DNA of 12,500 nt from Neocallimastix lanati (nom. inval.) (taxonomy: Eukaryota; Neocallimastigomycota; Neocallimastigomycetes; Neocallimastigales; Neocallimastigaceae): the NCBI GenBank assembly GCA_016946835.1, contig JACVTC010000004.1:1432501-1445000 (forward strand), read 5' to 3'. Positions 1-9,116 of this stretch are shown here, one piece after another. A model generated the notes under the pieces. That model made no database searches and had not been told where the DNA came from. It was given only the letters and a program-made list of their open reading frames with translations. Position numbers and translations under genes: made by a program. Every line of letters begins with the position of its first letter. Position 1 is the first letter of the stretch.

Positions 1-416
1 ATTGCTTATTTTGATGTTTATTTTTTTGTTTGTTCAGTTATTCTATTTTGTTTTTTGTTTTATTCAAATATTTAAATTCTTAAATAGAACTTTATAAATA
101 TATATATTTTTCCCCTTTTCTTTTTCGAATAATAAATACAAAGAAATACAAAGAAATATTATATTATAAAGAAAATGAAAATTAAAAAAAAAAAAAAATA
201 AAAATAAAAATAAAGTAAAATATAATAAAATACAAAACTTAATAATACTAAAAAAAGATTAAATGTAATTATTTTTAAAATAAATTTATTTCTTATTAAA
301 ACTATTCAATAAATACTTTTTTACAATAAATATAACTTTTTATATATTTATAACAAAAAATAATTCTTTTATAACAATGTGAAGTTTCTTTTTCGGGGTA
401 TAATTCTTATTCTTTT

Positions 417-438
417 TATATATATATATATATATATA
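417..438. repeat. (TA)n dinucleotide repeat
   Basis: This is an uninterrupted TA run of 22 bases. It is typical AT microsatellite sequence with no further signal. Confidence 0.8.
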
Positions 439-1012
439 AATTGTAAAATTAAAATGAATGATTTTTAGGCTAACTACATCCTTTATATAATTTTCGAAAA
501 AAAAAATAAAAATAATAAAAAATAAAATAAAATAAAATTAAAACAAAAAAGTATATATATTAATATATTTAATAATATACTCTAATATTATCTACCTAGC
601 TATTATAATATATTTATTTATAATTAGTAGTATGATATAATTTAAAATTTATATCATTTTATTATAAATTATTTTTTTTTTTTATTCCTTAAATGTTGTA
701 TTAATATGAAAATTTTAATTCTTTTTTCTAAATATGGAATTTACAAATTAATTTTGATATTCTTTTTAAAAAATATATATATTCATATATAATGAATATA
801 TTTGAATATATATGTATAACTTTACGGTTTTTTTAAAATTAGATAAAATTAATAAAATATAATATGTTTAATTATACTTTTTTTATTAAATTAATTTACA
901 TTTTTAAATATATTAAAATTAATTCTTATATATTTTATAATATATTTGAAAATTAAAATAGTATAGATTAAATTTAATATTTATATAAAGTAATATATCA
1001 TTTATATTAAAT

Positions 1013-1040
1013 AAAAAAACAGTAATAAAAAAACAGTAAT
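1013..1040. repeat. Tandem duplication of a 14-nt unit
   Basis: AAAAAAACAGTAAT occurs twice head to tail with no mismatches (1013-1026 and 1027-1040). It is a small recent duplication in intergenic DNA. Confidence 0.85.
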
Positions 1041-1219
1041 AAAAAAAAAAATTGAAAATCTTTTATAATAAAAACTAAATTATATACTTAAATAATTTTA
1101 TTCTTTTTTTTTTTTTTATTTAAAATATTTATAGTAAAAATACAATTAAAATGTATAATAAATATTTTAATATTCTATATATGTATTTATATTTTACATC
1201 TAAATTTAAATATATATAC

Positions 1220-1286
1220 ATCTTAAATATTGATAGAACCTGACTATTTTCAATACGCTTAACAGGCCTGTTAAAAATGGCAGTTT
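1220..1286 (-). other. Exon-like segment, unrecognised
   Basis: Read on the minus strand, a 67-nt stop-free stretch of about 31% GC is preceded by a TAG acceptor (1289-1287) and followed by a GTATAT donor (starting at 1219). It encodes 22 residues with varied composition, including LPFLTGLL and KIVRFYQYLR. I do not recognise the product. Minus-strand frames at 1788-1871 and about 1430-1550 also read as protein-like but are short. This could be a remnant of a decayed gene or chance. A plus-strand ATG frame of 22 residues (1277-1345) overlaps it. Confidence 0.2.
1259..1274. repeat. 16-bp perfect palindrome in a GC-richer island
   Basis: TTAACAGGCCTGTTAA is its own reverse complement, centred on AGGCCT. 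The surrounding 1218-1290 stretch is markedly richer in G and C than its flanks. A dyad-binding site is possible but nothing identifies a factor. Confidence 0.6.
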
Positions 1287-2700
1287 CTATGAATAATTAT
1301 AACAATGACAATATAAAACTCAAATTATTAAATAAAGATAAATAAACATTAATTGACTTTAATTATTATAGTATATAAAATCATTATTAGTTAAATTATT
1401 TGTATCTTCATATAATATTATTAAATATTTTTCAATTTTATTAATTTCTGTAAGCATAAGCAAGTATATAAGTATATTATTATAATGTCTTTAGATGCTA
1501 TTAAAGTTTCAACATAAAGAAATCCTACATTAATAATATTAACTTTTAACAAAAAAAAAAAAAAACTCTAAATATAAGTATAATTATTCATACATAAATT
1601 ATTTAATTTGTTTAATAATTAAATTCTAAATTTTTAATATAACTTTAAATATTATAATATTAATTTTTTCAACTTAAATTAATGACTATATTTAGTAATT
1701 AAATTTTAATGATAAAAAAACGGTCTATTTTATTAATTAACAGAAAAAAAGATAAAAATATTAAAATATGATAGTATAAAAATTTTATATATATTTTTTA
1801 TATTTAATCAGATACTTCAATTGATGTCCTTTATCCTTTAAGTATGTAAAAATGACAATGATTATACTATTTTATATATCCCTTCTTTTTATAAATTAGT
1901 ATTATATAATAATAATAAAATAATAATTTTTTTTACTATATTCTACTATAATTTTATATAAAACTATATAAATTATTAATATCAAATTTTCATATCTGAT
2001 TATTACTTTATAAAAATTTTTTATATAATTATATTGATAATTTAAAATAAAAATATGTTAAAATATTTTTTTTTTTTACTAAAAGATAATAAATAAAATT
2101 AAAATAAGAAAACGTTTAAAAAAACTGAAAATTATATGATTAAATAATACATTATACATTTTTAATACTTTATAAACTATTAAATTAAAAGTAATATATC
2201 TAGTAAGAAATTTATGTTTTTTGTTTCATTTTAAAATTATTATTATCATTAGTATCATTATTATACAAAATTTCATTATATATTAAAAACTGATTTTAAA
2301 ATATTAAAGAATTAATAATATATTAATATATAATAAATACACATTTATTTAATAATTCTATTATAAAATTAATTATATGATATATATTAAATAATATTTA
2401 AATAATTAATAATTTATTTAAATATAAATGATTAATATAATTATTTATTTAAAAGTAAAAATACAAAAATAATATAGTTCATTATCCATGAATAAATATT
2501 AATTAAATGAATATTATACTAAATAAATAATTAATTTTTTATATTTATAAAAATGGACTATAAAAAACATATGAAAAATAAAAAAAAAAAATACAAATAT
2601 ATAAATTATATATTATTAATAATTAATTATTGATCAATTATTTATTATTAATTATTTATTAATATATCAATTTATTAATCATTAATAACTTCACTTTATA

Positions 2701-2758
2701 TTGATTATTAATCAATGATAATATAAATTATATAATTATATAATCATATAATTTATAT
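2701..2758. repeat. Two adjacent AT-rich inverted repeats
   Basis: TTGATTA/TAATCAA forms a 7-bp stem around one base at 2701-2715. Next to it, a 13-bp perfect stem pairs 2721-2733 with 2746-2758 across a 12-base loop. Both could extrude as hairpins. Chance formation is plausible in DNA this AT-rich. Confidence 0.5.
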
Positions 2759-2981
2759 CAAAAAAATTCTTTAAAAATGTTTCACTTTATCTTTTTTTAA
2801 TAGATTTTAACAATAAATTTAATTATATTAAATTAATAAATAAAAACATATAAAAATTTCTCCAATTCCTACATTATAATTAATAAACAATATCAATTAT
2901 AATTAAAATAGGGTTAAGATAACAAAAAAATGACCGCAAGTTCCATAAAAAAATTACAATAATAATATAAAATACTAATTA

Positions 2982-2986
<5 letters not shown>

Positions 2987-3020
<34 letters not shown>
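2987..3020. repeat. A34 homopolymer
   Basis: This is an uninterrupted run of 34 A. Homopolymers of this size recur through the window (4493-4521, 6939-6980, 7068-7099, 11922-11958). Confidence 0.9.
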
Positions 3021-3022
<2 letters not shown>

Positions 3023-3476
3023 AATTTTCAACAACATTCAATATTATAATAGATTCAAATTATATAAATTATTGTATAATAAAATAGTGATTAAAACAAT
3101 TATAATAAATAAAATTGTAATAATTTGTTCAATAAAAAAAAAAAAAAATGTATTAAAATATTATAAATTTAAATAACTATAAATTCTTTGAACACAAATT
3201 AGTATTCAATTTCTTTTTATTCTATATATACATTATTATATACGAAATGTTAATGTGGATATTCCATTTAATCAGGTAACTTTCTAATTTGGTTTTAATA
3301 AATAGTATAACAAAGCTTAATAAATAATAAAATTTTAATATAATTTTATTTATTATTGTTTAATGATTTTTTGTATTTGTTTTTATAAACTTTATAATAA
3401 TAATAACAAATTAATTATAATTTAACATTTTTTTTTTGTTTTTTATTATCTCTTTGTTATTTTCTTATTTATTTAT

Positions 3477-3524
3477 TTATTTATTTACTTATTTAATTTT
3501 TTATTTATTTACTTATTTAATTTT
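3477..3524. repeat. 24-nt tandem repeat, two copies
   Basis: The unit contains TTATTTACTTATTTAA; its ACTTATTTAA core recurs with a 24-base period at 3487 and 3511. It grew out of a surrounding TTTA microsatellite. Confidence 0.7.
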
Positions 3525-3716
3525 TTATTTACATATTTATTTTCTTGTTTTTCTATTTATACAAAAAAACTATTGCTTAAGAATTATTTTAAACTTTTAG
3601 AAAAAAGTTTATGAGATTGAAAATAAAACCCAATAAAAATTAATAATATTTTAAATTGAAAAATGAAAAGTTAAAAAGAAATTGAAACAATAATTTAAAA
3701 AATAATAACTTAAATT

Positions 3717-3856
3717 TTATTATTCAAAGGTCTTCAACGGAATATTTTATATATTAAAAGAAAAGTAAATCTTAATCTAATTTATAATATTATTAAACTT
3801 ATATAAAATTTTATATTCAATCTATTATTTTAATTGTTTTTTTTTTTTTTTTTTTT
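3717..3856 (+). repeat. Dispersed repeat, copy A (longest), ending in T20
   Basis: Positions 3717-3764 are identical over 48 bp to copy B. Positions 3790-3836 are identical over 47 bp, inverted, to copy C. The copy ends in a T20 tract (3837-3856). The TTCAAAGGTCTTCAACGG core is unusually GC-rich for this region. No coding capacity or recognisable family was seen. Confidence 0.85.
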
Positions 3857-3864
3857 ATTTAATA

Positions 3865-3973
3865 TTATTATTCAAAGGTCTTCAACGGAATATTTTATAT
3901 ATTAAAAGAAAAATAAATATTAAATTTATATAAATTTTTATATTCAGTCTATTATGTTAATTTGTTGCTTTTT
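3865..3973 (+). repeat. Dispersed repeat, copy B
   Basis: It begins with the same 48 bp as copy A, offset by 148 bp (3865-3912). It then resembles copy A imperfectly, missing about 25 bases in the middle, and ends in a shorter T-rich tail. Copy B is a diverged and internally deleted tandem copy of A. Confidence 0.8.
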
Positions 3974-4311
3974 TTTATTTATTTTAACTTCATTTCATTT
4001 AGACTAATATTTTTTTCATATAAAAAAATGATATATGTTATATTTGTTTTTATATATATATATATATTTTTTTCAATATGCATAAACATATAATCTTTTA
4101 TTTAATTAATAATAAAAATGATTTGTATAAAATTTTCATTTAAAAAAAATTTTTTTTTTATTCACTGTGAAAATTTATATATAATAAACTTAACAATAAA
4201 TGATTATATGAAAAATTCTTTAGATTTAATATATTAATATATAATTTTTAAAATTTAAAAATATGTAAAAAAAATATATATATATATATATTAAAAATAA
4301 ATAATAATATT

Positions 4312-4405
4312 GAATAATTAAATAATAAATAATTAAATTTTAAATATTAAATTATAAATAATAAATATTAAATATTAAATAATAAATATTAAATATTAAA
4401 TAAAT
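4312..4405. repeat. Degenerate tandem TAAATATTAAA array
   Basis: Repeated TAAATATTAAA and AATAATAAA units occur inside the interval between inverted copies A and C. This is low-complexity sequence with no coding potential. Confidence 0.6.
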
Positions 4406-4492
4406 TGAACTATTTGAAATTCATTTATATTTAATTTCAAATAAATATAAATGATAATAAAATTTATTTAAATTAAATTAAAACATAGCATC

Positions 4493-4568
4493 AAAAAAAA
4501 AAAAAAAAAAAAAAAAAAAAACAATTAAAATAATAGATTGAATATAAAATTTTATATAAGTTTAATAA
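4493..4568 (-). repeat. Dispersed repeat, copy C (inverted, partial) with A29
   Basis: Positions 4522-4568 are the exact reverse complement of 3790-3836 in copy A (47 of 47), and the adjoining A29 (4493-4521) mirrors copy A's T20. Homology stops at 4568, so the block carrying TTCAAAGGTC is absent. Copies A and C form an inverted pair about 700 bp apart (3790-4568 inclusive is 779 bp). Confidence 0.85.
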
Positions 4569-5557
4569 CATCTTAACTAATATAATTAAATTTAAAGCAA
4601 TGATATTTAATTAATAAATATATAAATATATAATATGTTGATATTTTAATGGAAAAAAATGGCCATATAATCATATATAGAATTTAATAATTATAAATAA
4701 CTATTAAATATTTAAACAATAATAATCAATAATACTAAAGAGTAATAATAAATTCAATTGTAGTAACAAGAAGAATGATTTATCTTTATTCAGTTGCTAT
4801 TTTCACAAGAAAATTATTGACATTAAATTAAATAATTTCATATTATTTGAAGAATAAATGTTCAAAGAAAAAAAATAAAAATAAAAATAAAAATAAAAAC
4901 TAAAGAGAATAATTAAATAATTAAATAAATATATATAATTATTTAATTATTTTGTTTTTTCTTCTTTTATTAATGATATATTATTATTTTTTAAATATAT
5001 TTTATTATATATATATATTTATAAAAAAAAAATATCATTACTAAATAGATACTTTGTTATTTTTTACAATATTTTAATTGTTTTTATTAAATATTATTGC
5101 TTAATGTAAATATATATATATATGTGATATAATTAATACTATAATTATGTTTAATAATGTTTAATAGAATAAGAAATAATGACTTTTTTTTTTTTTATTT
5201 CTTTTAATTATAATTTTATGTAATTAATTTAAAATTATATTAATTTATTATTAATTAATTACCTTGTTAATTTTTCTTTTATTGCATATTTTATAAATTT
5301 ATAGACTATTAACTAATTAGTTATTACATAGTATTTTTTAATTATTGAATAGTTATTATTTATTAATACATTAATTATTATTTATTACTTTATAAGTATA
5401 TAAATACATATATTAAATATTTAATTTATGGTTTCTAATCTTATCATAATGATGTAACATTCATACATAAGAAAAATATTAATATTGCTACTATTATTAC
5501 AAGTTAAACAATACTATAGAAAGTATTATTATTGTCTTTTATATATATTTATTGTAA
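4569..5557. other. AT-rich intergenic DNA, no gene seen
   Basis: It holds an (ATAAAA)n run near 4875-4899 and many AT palindromes. An ATG frame at 4775-4831 (18 residues) has mixed codons but is too short to support a gene. Confidence 0.75.
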
Positions 5558-5794
5558 TTTGTTTTTATATTTATATATATTATTTTAATAGTTTCATTTA
5601 TAATATTTATAATATTTTGTATTAATGCATCATCAAAATATTATTGTTTAAGAACTTCGTATATATTTTTCTTTTTTTTTTTTTTTTTTTTTTTTTTATT
5701 ATTATTTCAACTAAAAATAGCCGCATTTAATCCAATAAAGGAAATTGATATAACTAAAATCTTTATTATAAATTATTATTTAATATTAAATTAA
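5558..5794 (+). other. Stop-free coding-like patch without ATG
   Basis: A 78-codon frame runs through a T26 tract (5672-5697) to TAA at 5792. Its last third, starting near 5711, encodes KIAAFNPIKEIDITKIF with normal codon variety, and an AG (5719-5720) could serve as an acceptor. T-rich strands avoid stops, so chance is a serious alternative. No family was recognised. Confidence 0.2.
5672..5697. repeat. T26 homopolymer
   Basis: This is an uninterrupted run of 26 T. Confidence 0.9.
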
Positions 5795-5900
5795 AAAATT
5801 AATTATTAATTTATTGGTTTATTGATTTATTTATTTGTTTTCTTGTTTGTTTCTATTATTAATATTATTTTTATTATTATAATTATTGATTTATAATTAT

Positions 5901-5924
5901 TTATTATTATTATTATTATTATTA
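5901..5924. repeat. (TTA)8 microsatellite
   Basis: Eight perfect TTA units in noncoding DNA. Confidence 0.85.
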
Positions 5925-5981
5925 GTTATTGTTAGAATAGCAAATTAGAAAAAAAAAAATAGATTTTTTTTTGTTCCTCTT

Positions 5982-5985
<4 letters not shown>

Positions 5986-6033
<48 letters not shown>
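5986..6033. repeat. (TTTA)12 microsatellite
   Basis: Twelve perfect tetranucleotide units over 48 bp, the cleanest tetranucleotide array in the window. Confidence 0.9.
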
Positions 6034-6166
6034 TTATTTGTATAAAAAAAAAAGTATAATTACTTTTTTTTTTTTAATATTTAGAATTTGTATTTTTTTG
6101 TCCATTGATTGTATATTGTTTATTTTTTTTTTATAATTAATTATTTTGTACAAAGAAATTATAAAC

Positions 6167-6307
6167 ATGAACTATTCGAATATTCTAAAATGTCTACATC
6201 ATATTAATATTAAAATATATAATGTAATTAAAGCATTTGTTAACTTTAATGGAAATGTATTTATGCATACGCATATTAAATATATTAAATGTATTAATAT
6301 CAAATAA
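6167..6307 (+). CDS. Small ORF, 46 aa, unrecognised
   Basis: The ATG has A at -3 (AAACATGA) and opens 46 codons to TAA. The translation begins MNYSNILKCLHHINIK and contains VIKAFVNFNGNVFMHTH, which is less repetitive than most frames here. No domain, signal peptide or homologue is recognised, and at this base composition an ORF of this length can be random. It is flanked by unremarkable AT-rich DNA. Confidence 0.15.
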   Translation: MNYSNILKCLHHINIKIYNVIKAFVNFNGNVFMHTHIKYIKCINIK

Positions 6308-6938
6308 TATTAAAATTTTTGATAGAAAATTAAAAAAACCCACAACTCACTGAAAAATGATGACAAAAAAAATGATAAAATTAAAAAAAAAATATAATAA
6401 AACATAAATTTATATACATAGAGAGAGAGAGCTTTAAATTAATTTTTTTTTTTTTTTTTTTTTTATTTGGTATTTCCCTCTTTTTTTTTTAATTTACAAC
6501 TTATAAATAATAATATTAAATATCTATTTTAGGAATAGAATTAATAAAATTATAAATAATAATAATATAATAAATAATAAATAATAATAAGTAATAATAT
6601 TAAATAATATGTATTTATTTAAAAAAAAAAAAAAAGAACAGTTTTAATATCAAACATTATTTATTCATGAAACAATTTATAGTATGTATATATTATGAAT
6701 TATGATTTAATATAGATATATTATTAAAAATTCTTCTCTCTTATAATGATAATAATAATATTAATGATGATGATACTATTATTCTTTTCTTATTTTTTTT
6801 AAATAAATAAATAAATAAAGAGGGAAATAAAATAATTATTAACAATAGTAATTACAATAAAAATAGATTTCCTTTTTTAATAAAGAAAAGTGAAAAAAAA
6901 AAATAAATAAATAGATAAAATTAAAATTGCAATTAAAG
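6308..6938. other. AT-rich intergenic DNA, no gene seen
   Basis: It contains (GA)5 at 6421-6430, a T22 tract at 6443-6464, and AAT/ATA-rich repeats around 6540-6610. No frame of interest was found. Confidence 0.75.
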
Positions 6939-6983
<45 letters not shown>

Positions 6984-7065
6984 GACCTGAAAGGGTGAAT
7001 TCTCTATAACTGAAAGAAATAATAAATACGTAAATAAAAAAATTATTTTTACAGAAAAGTTTGAT

Positions 7066-7099
<34 letters not shown>
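6939..7099. repeat. A42 ... T32 homopolymer pair bracketing an 87-bp island
   Basis: A42 (6939-6980) and T32 (7068-7099) face each other across 87 bp, so the strand could fold into a long A-T stem. The start of the island (6981-7012) is about 41% GC, the highest local value noticed in the window. On the minus strand a 23-nt segment (7009-6987) is flanked by CTTTCAG and CAG-GTCAAC, resembling a tiny exon, but no partner exons were found. Confidence 0.7.
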
Positions 7100-7101
<2 letters not shown>

Positions 7102-7844
7102 CTTAAAGTAATTAATAAATAATATTTATTATGTTACTGTTATGATTAATTACAAATGATAAATTCAAAATGTTATTAAATAATGTCTTATTCACAACCA
7201 AATTTGAAAAATTATAATTAATAATAAATAATTAATAATAATTTATAATAATAATATCTCTTTAAATAAATATAAAACAATTTGTATTAGTCATTATTAA
7301 TACAAGATATTATTTTTTTTAGAATAAAATATTAATATTACTTATATAATTTTTTTTTTTATTTTTTTATTACGATATAATAAAATAAATATTACAGATA
7401 CTATTTTATTTGATTATTATTTATTATTTATGTATTATTTAATTGTGGATTATGGATTATGAACTATGGATAATTGAAAAATGGATTATTGAATTATTAA
7501 ATTATGGATTATTAATTTAAATATAAATTATTTATTTATATAATTAAATATTATTTATTAAATATAATATTTATTATTTAATATATATATAATATTTAGT
7601 ATTCAATAAATATTTTATTATTTATTTAATATTATTTAATATATAATATTTTATTAATTATTATTTATTTAATATCTAATATTTAATATTTTTTTTATTT
7701 ATATAATATTCAATATTTAATATTTTATTATTTATTTATTTATTTATTATTTATTATTTATTTATTTATTATTTATTATTTATTATTTATTTATTTATTT
7801 ATTTTTAATTAATATTTATTATAAACAAAAAATTTTAATAATAG
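7100..7844. other. AT-rich intergenic DNA with TTTA/TTA arrays
   Basis: No gene was seen. The stretch from 7515 to 7805 is almost wholly degenerate TTTA, TTA and AATATT units. A short GGATTAT minisatellite lies at 7447-7512. Confidence 0.75.
7447..7512. repeat. Degenerate GGATTAT minisatellite
   Basis: GGATTAT occurs twice head to tail (7447-7460), and related GGATAAT and GGATTAT units recur at about 7468, 7483 and 7506. Confidence 0.6.
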
Positions 7845-8590
7845 ACGGATTCATATAAAACTTTAAGTAAAACTAGCTTTGTTCTTTTCAGGATTGAATT
7901 TTATGTTAATTATAATAAAATATGTAATTATAAGCAACTTTTAATCATTCAAATGAAAAATTTTTAAATCTTTTAAATAATATGAAACAGGATTTTGATC
8001 ATAGAAAAATTTAATGAAGAAGACCTTTTTTTGACTAGCTTAGATAAGAAAAATATAGTTATTTATAAATTAATCCCTTTAGTATATAAAAAGTTATATG
8101 ACCTAACAAGTATTCATAAAACTAATAATTAAATTATTGTTAAACCAAGAAGTATTTAAATATCGGACTACTATTAAACCTTAAAAATATATATATATAA
8201 AATAAAAAGGTTATTATAATTTTTATGAAAGCTTATGAAAGAGTATGTGTTAAAATAATGTCATTACTATTTTACCTATTATTTTCTATTCTTCAAAATA
8301 AATAAAAAATATTAAAATAGAACAAAGGTTATCATATATAATAAATAGACCAATAATAAAACCTATATGAAATAAAAATAAATATATTATTATTTAAAAT
8401 ACATAATACATCACAAGTAGAAAACTAAATTTCTTTGAAATATATAAAAATCAAGTTTGAAGGATTGGGACATATTATATTGTTAAAATACATAAATTCA
8501 ATTTGAAATTTATGTACAAATCATACTAATGTATTATTATATTTATTATGATTTAATATGTAACTAAATGGATAAAGTGCATTGAAAAGT
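7845..8590 (+). pseudogene. Possible decayed coding region, unrecognised
   Basis: This stretch is less AT-biased than its flanks. One frame is open at 7845-7964, then meets three stops (7965, 7974, 7983), then is open again in the same frame at 7986-8129. The second part reads as mixed protein, for example EKFNEEDLFLTSLDKKN followed by YKLIPLVYKKLYDL. Beyond 8133 protein-like fragments continue in more than one frame with stops. That is what an old gene drifting towards AT would look like. No family is recognised, and stop-free runs of this length also occur by chance. Confidence 0.25.
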
Positions 8591-9013
8591 ATATATTTAT
8601 TAATATATATGTATATTTTATTATTTATTCATCATTATTTATTCATTTATTTTTTATTTATTAATTCATTATTTATTTATTAATTCATTAATTATTTATT
8701 TTTTATTTATTTTTGATTATTTGTTTACTATTTATTATTAAATTATTTTTTTTTAAAATTTTTTTGTGTAAAAAAATATTTATACACAAAAATATTAAAA
8801 ATATAAATTAAACCTTATTTGATGTAACCCTCAGATAATAAATTAAAAATTTTATTTAAATATTTTTTTAATTTCATTTTTTTTAATAATAATAATAATA
8901 AAAAGTAAAAAAAAAAAAAAAAAAAAAAACAATTAAAAGATAAAATTGAAACTGAAATTTCAATATAATTTTTAAAACAAAAGCCTTATTATTCAAATTA
9001 AATTTATTTCCAT
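8591..9013. other. CEP41 5' flank, AT-rich
   Basis: TTTA/TTAA repeats at 8640-8710 are followed by a less repetitive stretch and the A23 tract at 8907-8929. No gene was seen. The promoter of the CEP41-like gene is presumably in the right-hand part. Confidence 0.7.
8907..8929. repeat. A23 tract upstream of CEP41
   Basis: An uninterrupted run of 23 A about 180 bp before the start codon, preceded by a TAA/AAT triplet run (8884-8900). Confidence 0.85.
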
Positions 9014-9022
9014 TATAAAATA
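9014..9022 (+). promoter_or_regulatory. TATA-like element upstream of CEP41
   Basis: TATAAAATA lies 84 bp before the start codon, with an A23 tract at 8907-8929 further upstream that could act as a nucleosome-excluding poly(dA:dT) promoter element. In DNA this AT-rich such matches arise constantly by chance, so position is the only support. Confidence 0.2.
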
Positions 9023-9083
9023 AAGATAAGAGATAATTATATTTTAATTTAAAAAATATTATTATTTTTAAAAAAAAAGATTT

Positions 9084-9116
9084 ATGAATATATTTCAACA
9101 AAAAAATGGACCATGA
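9084..9116 (+). promoter_or_regulatory. Possible upstream ORF overlapping the CEP41 start
   Basis: An ATG at 9084 opens a 10-codon frame ending in TGA at 9114-9116, so it overlaps the main ATG (9106) in another frame. If transcription starts upstream of 9084, ribosomes would meet this ATG first and main-frame translation would depend on leaky scanning. Its context (T at -3) is weaker than that of the main start. The transcript start is not visible in the sequence. Confidence 0.3.

Larger units (their letters stand above)
1..1199. other. AT-rich intergenic DNA, no gene seen
   Basis: This is low-complexity A/T sequence on both strands with frequent stops. It includes a (TA)n run at 417-438 and a 14-nt unit repeated twice at 1013-1040. 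A few less AT-biased patches (about 383-400 and 466-485) are too short to support a gene. Confidence 0.8.
1900..3716. other. AT-rich intergenic DNA with hairpins and homopolymers
   Basis: No gene was found on either strand. The stretch contains short AT hairpins at 2701-2758, an A34 tract at 2987-3020, and a 24-nt tandem repeat at 3477-3524. Short ATG frames, such as the one at 2930 (10 residues), are not supported. Confidence 0.75.

Noticed and set aside
2930-2962. ATG frame of 10 residues in a slightly GC-richer spot
   Set aside because: It is too short, with no donor and no supporting context.
3241-3290. Exon-like end (MLMWIFHLIR) before a GTAACT donor
   Set aside because: It is short, has no acceptor-linked partner exon, and no homology is recognised.
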